Below the pieces are notes generated by a model, which searched no databases, was not told the DNA's origin, and saw only the letters and a list, made by a program, of their open reading frames with translations. 64,000 nucleotides of DNA from Neurospora tetrasperma FGSC 2508. Taxonomy: Eukaryota; Ascomycota; Sordariomycetes; Sordariales; Sordariaceae. The position numbers were made by a program, and so were the translations under genes. Shown here one piece after another: positions 8,787 to 18,777 of the stretch (position 1 is the stretch's first letter; the number at the start of each line of letters is the position of its first letter). The stretch spans positions 3,439,599-3,503,598 of the forward strand of contig NW_009799099.1 in assembly GCF_000213175.1 (NCBI RefSeq), written 5' to 3'.

Positions 8787-10601
8787 ATGTGTCAAGCTCT
8801 GCTTCGCGACGAGCATCTTTTACTTCTGATCTTTGGTCAAGTCACTCATCAGGCTGACTACCTCTCTCTCCGTCAGACATGCCGGTCGTTCGAGGCTGTC
8901 GCTTCTCAATACCTCTTTCGCCAAGTGGCGGTCTCTCCTGTCGGTAATGATCTTGCAACATTTCTGCGCGTTGCCTATAGCCCTAGGCTAAGTCGACATG
9001 TCCAGGAGCTAATCTGGCTCGAGTTGGACTGTCCCATTGTTGAGGCGAACAGACTTCAACAGTGGCCCTTCCCACCTATTTTGGTACCACCCTGGGATCA
9101 GACGATTTCACGCGAGAACAGTCTGTTCTGGCACTCATACTCGCCTTTGGATGTTCCCAGTGGAAATGGCGAGGAGCGGCCGTACAGTGTACACGACGGA
9201 CTTTTGCCCGTTTTCCTCGAGGCTATTGCGCGGATGCCAAAACTCCGTACTTTTACCTCCACTTCCATGGACTTTGAGCCATTCCATCTCCGCTGTGGCA
9301 GAGAGATTACTATGGCCCGTTCCAGAGATCTGCAGAGCCAGCGCTGGAAGTGTGCCAGTCGGCCGCCACCAATCGTACCTAGGGAAGATTCTCGAGCAAG
9401 CGATGTCTTCTTGAAAGGGACCGAGCTCTACGTTCTTCCAGCTCTGGCACAGAGGAACGCGGTAGGCAACAGGTGGCTTCAGCTGCACTGGCCCAACACT
9501 ACTTACTTCGAGCATAAGGTTCCACAAATCCCCCTCCAACTAACGCATGTACCGCCAATATCCGAAGCTCTAGTCGAATTTACATTCAGCATTGGAATGG
9601 TTGACTGTCCTCCCGGTGGGGAGCTGGGGCGTCGTCAACGTCACCTCGAGATGCAGTACAAACTGCTAGCTTGTCTCGCAAATGCTCGGAACTTGCGCAC
9701 CCTGCGACTCACAGCATACCAAAGGTTTCCAGCCGCATCGTCCTGCGCCAAGAAGGCCGGTGACCATTACTTCTTCGATCTGCTGGTTGGACAAGAGGCT
9801 GGTCCCAACAGCGGTGAAATCTATCTACCCCATGTCAACTCTTTGAGTCTTGAAAGCATCATGTACAGCCAGGCGAGTCTTGAGAAATTCATCGCGCGTC
9901 ATGCCGACACTCTTCGTGTTCTCAAGTTATCGGACTGTCGCCTGGAGTTCGACACGGTGAAGCGTCTAGCCACACTGGGCTTGCAACTCAACAAGTTCGA
10001 AGTGACCTCGGTCAGGTGGATGATCCAGGATATTAGGAGAACTAGAGATGGACCATATAGATCTCTCGGGGGCCGTTGGACAAGAGTCTTTGAATTCATC
10101 ACTCCTGAAGGCCTTCTAGGATTCGTCAACGACAACACGACACCAGAAGCTCAATGGGCAAATCTGGAACCTACGCGCTTTGGTCGCATACCATATCAGG
10201 CGTACTTCAACTTTCTAGTCACGACTGAGGATGTCCGAGGGCTTCATCGAGTTCAGGGCGTCGACGGGCACATCGCGTATGGCGACGAATTCGAGAGATG
10301 TTGGGAGAACCTTGTCCAGGAAGGAAAGGGAATTGACTTCCGACAGCCAAGCCATCCGGAGATTGTGAGATGCTTGGGCGACGAGCATGGAGAGGGATTG
10401 TACTACCCGGATGATGGTGCAGTCATCTATCCGACCGGTGAAACGCCCGAGTTTGTCACATCTGATCCGACCCTTCTCGAAAGGTTGAAATTGCGCGCTC
10501 TGGAACTCTCATTATCCCCGGAGCACGCGGAGGAAGTGCAGAGGCTCATGGAAAGCTGCAAGCGTGAGCAAGCAGAATTTGGTAACGAGTGCTCATTCTG
10601 A
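8787..10601 (+). CDS. F-box-like protein of unknown target
   Basis: A 604-residue protein in one exon. The N-terminus (DEHLLLLIFGQV...DYLSLRQTCRSFEAVASQYLFRQV, written here with a gap) has the F-box pattern of a short hydrophobic helix, spaced Leu residues, a Cys, and a final [AV]xxxLF. The remainder has scattered leucine-rich stretches (LRTLRLTAYQ, LRVLKLSDCRLEF) like the irregular LRR-type tails of fungal F-box proteins. F-box proteins bring substrates to SCF ubiquitin ligases through Skp1; that role is inferred here, and the substrate is unknown. There are no membrane segments. The ATG has context ATCATCATG. The leader upstream carries three damaged copies of this N-terminus, so the gene may descend from a local duplication. 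Confidence 0.7.
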   Translation: MCQALLRDEHLLLLIFGQVTHQADYLSLRQTCRSFEAVASQYLFRQVAVSPVGNDLATFLRVAYSPRLSRHVQELIWLELDCPIVEANRLQQWPFPPILVPPWDQTISRENSLFWHSYSPLDVPSGNGEERPYSVHDGLLPVFLEAIARMPKLRTFTSTSMDFEPFHLRCGREITMARSRDLQSQRWKCASRPPPIVPREDSRASDVFLKGTELYVLPALAQRNAVGNRWLQLHWPNTTYFEHKVPQIPLQLTHVPPISEALVEFTFSIGMVDCPPGGELGRRQRHLEMQYKLLACLANARNLRTLRLTAYQRFPAASSCAKKAGDHYFFDLLVGQEAGPNSGEIYLPHVNSLSLESIMYSQASLEKFIARHADTLRVLKLSDCRLEFDTVKRLATLGLQLNKFEVTSVRWMIQDIRRTRDGPYRSLGGRWTRVFEFITPEGLLGFVNDNTTPEAQWANLEPTRFGRIPYQAYFNFLVTTEDVRGLHRVQGVDGHIAYGDEFERCWENLVQEGKGIDFRQPSHPEIVRCLGDEHGEGLYYPDDGAVIYPTGETPEFVTSDPTLLERLKLRALELSLSPEHAEEVQRLMESCKREQAEFGNECSF

Positions 10602-11852
10602 AAGGGATGGGTTATCATCGCCGTTGAAGTTTACTTCAGAACTCAGAAAATTCTAGTTAGGAAGAAGGGTTGATAAGTAACGCCTGCTGAGATAGTTGAA
10701 CAGTCGGAATGGAAACAGAGACAAGTATCTGCATGTATGGGAGAACAAAAGAAGGGATACAAGGGGGATTGATAGGGAAAATGTGCTTCGGTATGTAGTA
10801 GGTTGCAAAGATCTTATCTGATGGCACAAGCATTCGAAGTGATTCTCCGTGACCACAACTGTAATCACAGTACCTAGTGCTATTACTTGTAGACAATGAT
10901 AGCCGTAGGAAAGCGGTTTTGGAGACTGTCAACATGACGTGCTCAAGGCGGATCTTCAATAAGTCACCTCTCTGACTCTCGTCCCCATCAAAATCACATA
11001 GATTTCTAGTACGACGGTGGGCAAGAGCATGACCGTCCTGCATTGGTGAGCATCCGAGACGCCCAAGCTCGGAAACTTCGCGCCTCGGCTGTGATCCCGT
11101 TGGCCAATCTGCAACAACGGCCGACTGGAAAAGGCATCGCCTACGAGGGAACCAGTACACGACATGGTTGTAGATCGGGTCGATGGCGCAATGCCCGCCA
11201 AGGCACATGCTGAACCCTAACCCTTGTCTGCCAAACAACAACTCGTTATCCCTCTACCGTGGGGGGTGGAAATGCGACGGACGAAGAAATGGCATCTGAT
11301 TGCAGTCTGGAAGCTGCATTTCCTTTCTTCTTTCAGTGAAACCTCATGACGAACAAGGCAATCACGGTCCCGAAATGTTTGGGGGAATTGCGGGGTTGAA
11401 GCTTCATGTCTCATCAGTTGAGCACGCCATCGATTCTCGGGATATCGCAATGGCTTGGGGTCGCTGCCACAGAACCGGCGACTTGGTCGGGGTAGCTTAA
11501 CCTAGGTAGGTACAGAAGGTGTCATGAGAATGGGATGCTCGGTTCTGTTTTGTCACAACCTCGCCGGCTAATGATCACGCAATCGACACCAGCAAGCAGC
11601 ACAATCACTATTATAAGTGAAACATGATGGTGGTCCAGATGGATGTCAACGTTCTTATCGTGTCTTGAAGCAGGCCTAACAGTTTAATATATCCTCGCTA
11701 TACCCCCTCTTTTTATATTCACCTTGCACTCGCAACTGTCCGTCATTCACACCTTCAAGATATCTGAATCCTCCCGGCCTGTTGTTTTTGAATCAGTCAT
11801 TTACTCACTCAACCACATCTCCCATTCTCACACACATATACCCTCAGACACA
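10602..11852. other. Intergenic region and TauD promoter
   Basis: No gene supported. A 194-codon minus-strand frame at 10657-11241 has no motif and an unbiased composition. The right end is the leader of the dioxygenase gene, with pyrimidine-rich DNA and a TATA-like box. Confidence 0.4.
11709..11716 (+). promoter_or_regulatory. TATA-like box of the dioxygenase gene
   Basis: TTTTTATATTC about 140 bases before the ATG at 11853, followed by a CT-rich stretch typical of fungal transcription starts. Consensus match only. Confidence 0.35.
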
Positions 11853-13165
11853 ATGGCTCCCGGAATTCTAGTCGAGGAGGCCCAGTCCACCGCGGATGCT
11901 GCTCCCTCCGTGTTCAAGCACAAGAACGCCTACCGCAACCAAAACGCCCCCCGCGACATCTTCCCCGACGGTATCCGTACATCGGGCCAGCACCCTCCCC
12001 TTTACGACGTCCTTAAGCCCTACTCCGAGTTCCCCAAGGAGATCACCGGCCCGACCGTCTGGAAGCGCGAGGACTTTGTCAACAACCCCGAGCGCTGGGT
12101 CCACCCCTTCACCGATGAGGAAGTGCAAGAACTCTCCGACACCGCGGACGCCTTTATTGCCTCCGGCACTCCCCTCACGGGCATCTCACAGGAGAACTTC
12201 CCTCTCCCCAAGCTCGGCAAAGTTCTCACCAACTTCCGCGATGACCTGCTCAACGGCAAGGGCTTCATTTTGTTCAAGCGGTTCCCCGCCGACGTCTGGG
12301 GTGCCGAGAAGAACGCCGTCGCCTACATGGGCTTGGGCACCTACCTGGGCTACTTCCTTTCGCAAAACGGACGCGGCCACGTCTTGGGCCACGTCAAAGA
12401 CGTCGGCGACGACCCGACCCAGATCCACACGGTGCGCATCTACCGCACCACCGCGCGACAGTTCTTCCACGCCGACGACGGCGACATCGTCGGCCTCTTG
12501 TGCGTGCACCGTGCGCAGGAGGGCGGCGAGAGCGACATTGTCTCTGTCCATCATGTCTGGAACACGTTGCAGCAGGAGCACCCGGACGTGGCCGAACTCC
12601 TCACCAAGCCCATCTGGTACTTTGACCGCAAGGGCGAGGTGTCGGAGGGTCAGCAGGAGTGGGTCCGTCAGCCGGTTGTGTATCTGGAGAACGGCGGCAA
12701 GGGGAGGCTTTACTGCAAGTGGGATCCTTACTATGTCAAGTCTCTGACTCGCTTCAGCGACAAGGGGTTGATTCCTGCATTGAGCGAGGAACAGTTGAGG
12801 GCAATGCAGATTCTTGAGGAGACGTGCCAGAGGCTGGCGCTGCATATGATTCTTGAGGTTGGCGATATCCAGTTCTTGAGCAACGCACATTTGTTGCATG
12901 CTCGTACGGCCTATAAGGGTGAGTACTCTTCTTTCTTGTCTTTTACAGTTTTTAGGTGGATGGCCCTGATCGATACTGACTAACACTGTCCAAAAAAACA
13001 GACTTCGCCCCTCCTGCTCCCCGTCGTCACCTCCTCCGCCTCTGGCTCGCTACCCCCGAGAGCGAGGGTGGCTGGGCTCTTCCCATGCCTGACAGCGACG
13101 AGAAGAAGCGCGGTGGTATCCAGGTGAACAACACCCCTCCCAAGGCTCCTCTCGATGCCGAGTGA
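11853..13165 (+). CDS. TauD/TfdA-family Fe(II)/2-oxoglutarate dioxygenase
   Basis: Two exons, 11853-12918 and 13002-13165. The 83-base intron has GTGAGT, branch CTGACTAAC and acceptor AACAG, and splits an Asp codon. The product is 409 residues. The iron-binding triad is visible: HAD in QFFHADDGDIVGLL (near residue 210) and the distal His in NAHLLHARTAY (near 350), with the 2-oxoglutarate Arg in RRHLLRLWL just after the intron. Members hydroxylate taurine, sulfonates, carnitine precursors or other small acids; the substrate cannot be named here. It lacks a signal peptide. The ATG at 11853 (ACACAATGG) is preferred over an upstream in-frame ATG because of its Kozak context and the conserved-looking N-terminus. 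Its G+C-rich codon use suggests good expression. Confidence 0.9.
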
Positions 13166-13678
13166 AGCATTGATTTTGATATGTCTTTCCTTTTACTCTA
13201 CTTCCCCATGTAACAATTTGTTTCCTTCCTCTTTGTACATATGGACGGCGATGACTAGTTGGAAACCATCTTGAAAATGATTAGGTCGGGGCACGACATA
13301 CCTGTAAAGTAGCAGGAAGCCTTTTCGGAGACCTACGTCAGAGACAGATAGAATCCCGGGATACAGAACACGATATAACATGAATGGCATTGAGTTGCGA
13401 ACGCTTTCATATTTTTTTATTTTCCACTGCCGGATCTTGTATGTTGCTGTACTTCTTGTAATGCCCATAGTCTGGCTTACACATCACAGAAATAATGCGA
13501 CCTTTTTCTGCATTGCTGGATGGCCAGTGAGGTCTTGTATATTTTGGCTATGTATATTTTGGCTATTTCAGATACTTTTCCCTGAACCTTTGTAGTTTTC
13601 AATTTCCAACATCCCGGACCCTTGCTTGATCAAACCGAGATCTGCCACGTTCCCTTTCTAAGCTGGTGCAAGAAATTC
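13166..13678. other. Intergenic region
   Basis: 3' flank of the dioxygenase gene. No gene supported. Confidence 0.4.
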
Positions 13679-13861
13679 TTAAGTGCACGAAGGACAAAAG
13701 GGTACAAACTTAGTTTGCACCTGGTTGGCAGAAGTTCCGCAGTCGCCCCAGAACTTGGTAGAATCGTTCTTGACTAGTTCGCAAGGCTCCTCTCTAGTGG
13801 CGATGAAGACTATCTTCTCGCACGTCCTACACACCCGATGCAGAATATGGTGGGTACACAT
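13679..13861 (-). CDS. Possible small cysteine-rich protein
   Basis: A 60-codon frame starting MCTHHIL and containing VCRTCEK, EEPCELV, FWGDCG and FCPSC just before the stop. Seven Cys arranged as two CxxC pairs plus single Cys, with His near the start, resemble the very small zinc-ribbon-like proteins common in filamentous fungi. No signal peptide. The length is short and no homology can be tested here, so this is tentative. Function unknown. Confidence 0.4.
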   Translation of the reverse strand: MCTHHILHRVCRTCEKIVFIATREEPCELVKNDSTKFWGDCGTSANQVQTKFVPFCPSCT

Positions 13862-14246
13862 TTTGAATATTCCTATAGCTATGTGGAGGCTGATTGGATG
13901 TAGGCGGTTATGGTAGTATGAAGGGCAGAAGGGTTGTTGCTATTATTTTGCTTCACGTTTTCGGTGGATTTCCAAGGGCTTTTGTACGTGGACGGATGTA
14001 TTGTAAACTTGCCAAAGGTACGTCAACTAAGTTTCTAATGCATCATACTTGGTGATGCATCGATCTTCGCTGGGAACTGCCCATTCATTCTCATCTTCTC
14101 ACAAGCTATCATCCGACTTCATCCTAGCATCATCAACAGACAGGACATCAAAAATGCTTCCCGCTCTTAGCAAGTGCACCAGCCTACAACGCCTTGAGTC
14201 GAAACTGATACTTCTCCTGAAGAAAATGTCTATATGGATGCAGCAT
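13862..14246. other. Intergenic region
   Basis: 3' flank of the UstYa pseudogene. Nothing recognised. Confidence 0.35.
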
Positions 14247-14890
14247 CTACTTCGTGAGCTTGTCAAAGTCGCGGCAGATGTGTGTCGTCTTGGCCGAGGG
14301 GAAGTTTGCGTGCACTCGTCCAATGTATATCCAGGGGATGGTACTGATGTTGGATTTGCACATGGTGGTCTGGCGGAGGTTATCGATGCAGTGTTCTGTT
14401 GGTTGATGATCTCAGTTTAGCGGTCATATTGTTGGGATTGGTACTGCATGTTCTCACTAAAACGAATTCAGTACTCCCTGCGCTGCTGCTCCGTCATGTC
14501 TCTATCACCGCCGATGCCGTCGGGATAGAAGTGCTTCCGGACTAGGTCCTAGTCCGGGTAAGAGATCGTCAATCAACGCATCAGAGGAGCTACATCACGG
14601 AGAAATGACATACCGAGCTGTGAAGTTCATGATAAACCTCCAGCTCGGTGATGTACCCCCCTCTTATCCAGGAATCGGAAGAGTCTGGTTCGACAATTTG
14701 TTAGCATACTCTTCGGAGATCTTGACAACCCCAATGTCAATGTACAGATCTTCCCAAGCCTTGTCAACATCGTAGTTTGGCGGCCCCTGCCAGCGGATAT
14801 CATTGTCGAAGTAGTTGTGGAAGACAACCTTTCCCTACTCTGTTGCTTTGATGGCTGACGAGAAGACTTCTGGCGGATTTTTCATGACGT
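14247..14890 (-). pseudogene. UstYa/DUF3328 oxidase pseudogene
   Basis: Minus-strand pieces match the UstYa-like family in order. The upstream piece reads FSSAIKATE, then TAG (14835-14837), then VVFHNYFDNDIRWQGPPN and VDKAWEDLYIDIGVVKISE. It runs into TAA at 14664-14666 with a frameshift before GGYITELEVYHELHS. After a GTATGT intron-like stretch there is VRKHFYPDGIGG, a stop, then EHCIDNLRQTTMCKSNIST and HICRDFDKLTK, ending at TAG 14247-14249. Intact family members have two HxxHC motifs. Here the first has lost its Cys (HELHS), while the second keeps the core EHCIDNLRQ. With at least one nonsense codon, one frameshift and this loss it cannot make a working enzyme. UstYa proteins cyclise peptides in fungal RiPP pathways. 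Confidence 0.75.
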
Positions 14891-16306
14891 AGTTTGCAAA
14901 CCAGAAAGATCACAGCGTTTGGCTCTTACTATAGCCATGTCTTGGTAGCTTCGATGGGACGTTATCAGTGAACTGTGACTTCACCTTCATAGTCCGAGAT
15001 GTCAATTCTCTCAAACAACCCAGCCAAGAGTAACCAGGACCAGTGAGCTTGACAAGAGAATGACTGCAAGTCCGAGTCATCGAGGCTGCTCTCGCCAAGT
15101 ACCTTTAATATCTTTTTGGATCTTGGGGGTGTTGAGCTGTTCAGTGTCCAGCTTCTCGGTCGACTCTACCGCTCGGCGGGGGTTGTACGTTATGCGAATA
15201 TTGGTGTCTCGCAGCTGGGAAGTCGGCACGTACGTGTAGCACATCTCGTGTATGTATCCCGGAGCTGGGTGAGTATCTGCTGGAACTCAGAAGTTTGAGG
15301 GGCGGCGGGCCTTTCGGGTCTAGAAGCCCGATGGAAGGAGACAGGAAGCGACGGAAAACGAAGTTGTCGAGGACCACGAGTTCAGCCTGGGAGACCGGAC
15401 CTATTCGCCTCTTTCTCCGCCGTCATCCAGCCTGAACTCGATCGCATGCGAAATTGTCGAATCGCGGGGCGCGGGGGGACGACCGTGATGCTATAAAGCA
15501 CATTTTGCCGGTCAGCTCTCCGTTAGACGTCGGCTCATAGACGGGAGCCGGTGTTGTGATCATGGCAGCCGAATGTTCCCCGGAGCATTCGGTTCCCTAG
15601 GTTGCCTGCCAATGTGCGGCTGTCAAAAGGGTGCAGTCCACGTAGATTGGTGAGCTTCAGGTGGTACAGATTGCTCACGTTAGTGGAGTGCCCTGCAGGA
15701 TGCACCGTAGTGCCTCTGACGACGGCCATGCACTAACGGAACTGAATGACAAGGGCGATTACTCACGTTCTGGGATCAGCCAGCCAATGGTCTTACACGC
15801 TTTTTTGGCTTCCAGACATGGCGATCCTGGTTGAAGAGTGACACGGTGATCTAACTCGCGATGAATGAGCGGAGGATTCGAGATGTAATGGGAACTGTAA
15901 TGAATTACGAACACGTGAAAGGGAAAATTTCGTTTCAGGATTTGGAAAGAAAAGTGCAGTGGCCGGGCATCGGCATGTCCTACTATACAAGGCGACGCAT
16001 CATCCCCTGTACAATGTCATTCTTGTTGGTCTTGCGAGTCGGCGACGAAGCACACTGCAAGGCAAGAGCGACGGGATGGCAGCAGACCTCGATTCCGTCT
16101 CCCCTTTGGCCTTTCCACTTTCCAAGCAAGCTCTCGAGTCCAAAGGAGTGGAAGTTACAATTCACGGACACAATTGCCATCATGTCTTGAAGATTGGACG
16201 GCGACGGTTTGAAGACGACCAATATTCGATCTTGCTGCACGATGAACCACCACTCGGCGATGAATCTACGCCAATCGCTCAAGCTTAATCATCTCTCTTG
16301 CCTTTT
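14891..16306. other. Region with scattered coding-like remnants
   Basis: Minus-strand stretches near 15110-15290 (including MCYTYVPTSQLRDTNIRITY in one frame) and near 15300-15560 look protein-like but are broken by stops and frame changes. They may be the 5' part of the UstYa pseudogene or a separate relic. Nothing intact. The plus-strand frames at 15861-16288 show no motif. Confidence 0.35.
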
Positions 16307-16786
16307 ATGATTGCCTCCCTCAGCCGAACCATCTCCCGGGAATCCAAGTTCTCACCTGGGTGACCTGGCGGATCCTCTCCCTCTCGCCATCCACCCATCG
16401 ACCTTGAAGACTGCGGCCTCTCCCCCACCTTCGCTTATCAATCCAACTGCATCTTCGACCCCATTCTCATAGACCCGGTCTCTTTCCAGTGCCACGATGC
16501 CGACCTAGTCTCTGAGTTTCTTTCCCGCCAAGAAGACTGGGGGATGCTCTACCGGGATGCAGATCACAACTCTACCATGCCGCTCGAGGAGGTCATGGCG
16601 GGCAGATGGGGGTATGGTTATGTCACTCGGGAGTTCCAATTCTGCACTGTATTTTTTCTTGGAAGAAGACATTGCGAGCGGCGATGGGTGGCTCTGGTAA
16701 GAGAGCAATATCGGATGGGTATGTGGGTGATGACCACCATACCAACTATTGTAAGATGTGGATGTTGCAAGGGAGTGAGGAGATGA
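16307..16786 (+). pseudogene. Unidentified gene fragment with one internal TGA
   Basis: From ATG 16307 one frame runs 159 codons to the stop at 16784-16786, interrupted only by TGA at 16361-16363 (codon 19). The following stretch reads like a real protein (IDLEDCGLSPTFAYQSNCIF, VSEFLSRQEDWGMLYRDADH, WGYGYVTREFQFCTVFFL). After about 16650 the plausible coding shifts to another frame (DDHHTNYCKMWMLQGSEEMK, ending at 16872), suggesting a frameshift or an unrecognised intron. No family recognised. A decayed gene is the simplest reading; an intron removing the TGA is possible (GTGACC sits at the stop, a poor donor). Confidence 0.4.
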
Positions 16787-17271
16787 AAGAGTTGGAGGTT
16801 TATAGTTGGCGGCGGCAAGGTACCTTGAGCGAGCAAAGACAGCCCAATTTGAGACAAGCTTTCTCGATGTAACCAACCATGGCGTATCTCAGTCGTAAGA
16901 TCTGCTACGAGTCTTGGTCATGCTCCTTCACAAGTGGACACTGTTAATACCTATCGATAGACGAGATAGCAGTAGATAGTCACTGTAAGTGATGCCTTCC
17001 TTCAGAATCTGGGGGTCGCTGGCAAAGATGGCCTGGCCGGGTAAAGCTCGGGAGAAAGGAACGATTGTTGGTATGGGCTGGCACTGCCTTTGTGGTGGGA
17101 TGGTTTCACCTTCCCTTTTTGGCCTGCCATGGTGTGTTAGTCTCCAGGGCTTGTGTTACTTAAGTATGCAAGTTGGAACCAACAGACACTTTCAACTCCA
17201 CTCATAATAACCATTTCCACTCGAACTCGACGTTATCAGTCATTCTTCTTCCCATCATCAATCTTTCCACC
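16787..17271. other. Intergenic region and GFA-gene promoter
   Basis: After the shifted tail of the fragment (to about 16872) there is no further gene. The right end is the leader of the GFA-domain gene. Confidence 0.35.
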
Positions 17272-18468
17272 ATGTCCACTCCACCGTTGACGGACACGAG
17301 CGCTGTGTCACAGGCCCCGAACTCTGCATCACCAACTGCATCGCTGACGCAGACGATCCCACACACAACCGATTGGGCAGTCTTCAAGGGCAACTGTCAC
17401 TGCGGCCGCTATCGCTTTGAATATTCGCTCCTCAAAAGCTATAGGCTCGTGGACATAGCTGTGAGATGCACCTGCACGCTCTGTTCCATGAAGGGCTACA
17501 TTTGGCTTCCTTGTCCTTCGACGCCTGACGAGGCCAAATTGACATGGACACGAGATCATGGCCCTTTGATCAAGTATGAAAGTCCTTTGGTAGCGGATCA
17601 GGTGAGTGCACAATGATTCACAAGAGGGGGTATGCATGAAGTATACCATAGTGCGCGTTGCTGACACTGGACATTTTGAAGTTCTGTAGCAACTGTGGCA
17701 CGGGATTGGTGGGCATGCATTCGCATGGACCTCTGAAGGGACTACTGTTGGTCAATGTGCGGGCTTTTCAGGGTGTCAGTATTTTCTTCCTTGAGTAAGA
17801 AAGACACTACTTCATATATTGGGCGGTCAACAAACGTCAGGATTCACTAACCAGTCTTCCAGGTCGCTTGTCAAGACAGCCAATCTCGAAGACGAAGTAC
17901 CTCGCGAACTATTGCCTTGGAGTCCAGATGTCATGTACCACGGTAGGTGCCACTGTGGAACAGTTCGGTTCGAGCTGATGAGGACCGGACGAAACCCGGA
18001 AGAGTTATGGCCAGTGAGAGAGGACAATTGCAGTTCCTGTGTGAGAGTAAGAAGAACCCTGTATCTGTATGCGGCCATCGACAGTTACTAATTGTTGCGC
18101 TCATTCAACCTCAGGATGCCTTTGTCGGGATGTATCCCATGAGGGACTATGTAATCCTTTCCGATGAAGCATACACCGAGACCTTCGAGTACTTATATAA
18201 CCAGCGGGCGCACGGTCTTCGGCACTGTGTCAATTGCGGCGTGATGGTTTTCATGATAGTTTATGGGCCTCCCGATCTCGCAGAAAGGCTGAAAAATATC
18301 GAGGAGCAAGATCCTGAGCGGTACAAGGTGGTGAAGAAGATTGCTGAGGGGAAGCTGAAGTTGCAGCCCGTGAACTTGCGGACACTTGAGAGAGTCGACT
18401 GGTATGAAATTCGGCAGCGGATCGAAAGAACTGATGTAGGAACTGAGGGCTATGTTCTCGCTGATTGA
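17272..18468 (+). CDS. Tandem GFA/CENP-V domain protein
   Basis: Best model: exons 17272-17601, 17682-17772, 17841-18046 and 18115-18468, giving 326 residues. Introns 1 and 3 have clear borders (GTGAGT..AAG and GTAAGA..CAG). The borders of intron 2 are less certain because several in-frame choices exist. Two GFA-type zinc domains are present. The first has GNCHCGRYRFE, CTCTLC and CSNCGTG. The second has GRCHCGTVRFE, NCSSC and HCVNCGV. Each thus has the CxC, CxxC and CxxC ligand sets of the fold. Family members bind zinc and include glutathione-dependent formaldehyde-activating enzyme, but fungal paralogues mostly have no assigned activity. No signal peptide. The C-terminal tail is charged. 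It is convergent with chr-1. Confidence 0.8.
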
Positions 18469-18777
18469 ACAACGCTTCAGTTGGGTGACGGGATGCGGTT
18501 GATACGTACCTCTAGTGTGTATGTGTTAGCTTACGAGTGACCACGTTCTGTGTGGCCTCGCTTTGACAGTTCTAATATTATGCGCGATGACTTTTCTATC
18601 TAACTCGCAAAGCCATCGAAAGCACCAGTGACTGATGACCTAGCAAGAGACTGTTGGAGATTTCTAGAGTTTTGTGTCGCGTCGGCGCCCCTCCGATCAT
18701 CACGATTATCCCCGGCTGTATTGCTCGCTGTTGCAGGCTTGAGGCTAATACGTAGATTTCAAGGATCAGAGTATCGC
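18469..18777. other. Convergent 3' intergenic region
   Basis: Shared terminator region of the GFA-domain gene (plus) and chr-1 (minus). No other feature seen. Confidence 0.4.

Noticed and set aside
10657-11241. 194-codon minus-strand frame
   Set aside because: No signal, domain or biased composition, and no sensible start context. Length alone is not enough in GC-balanced intergenic DNA.
12186-12986. 266-codon minus-strand frame
   Set aside because: A shadow of the TauD dioxygenase exon, whose iron ligands and splice sites are clear on the plus strand.
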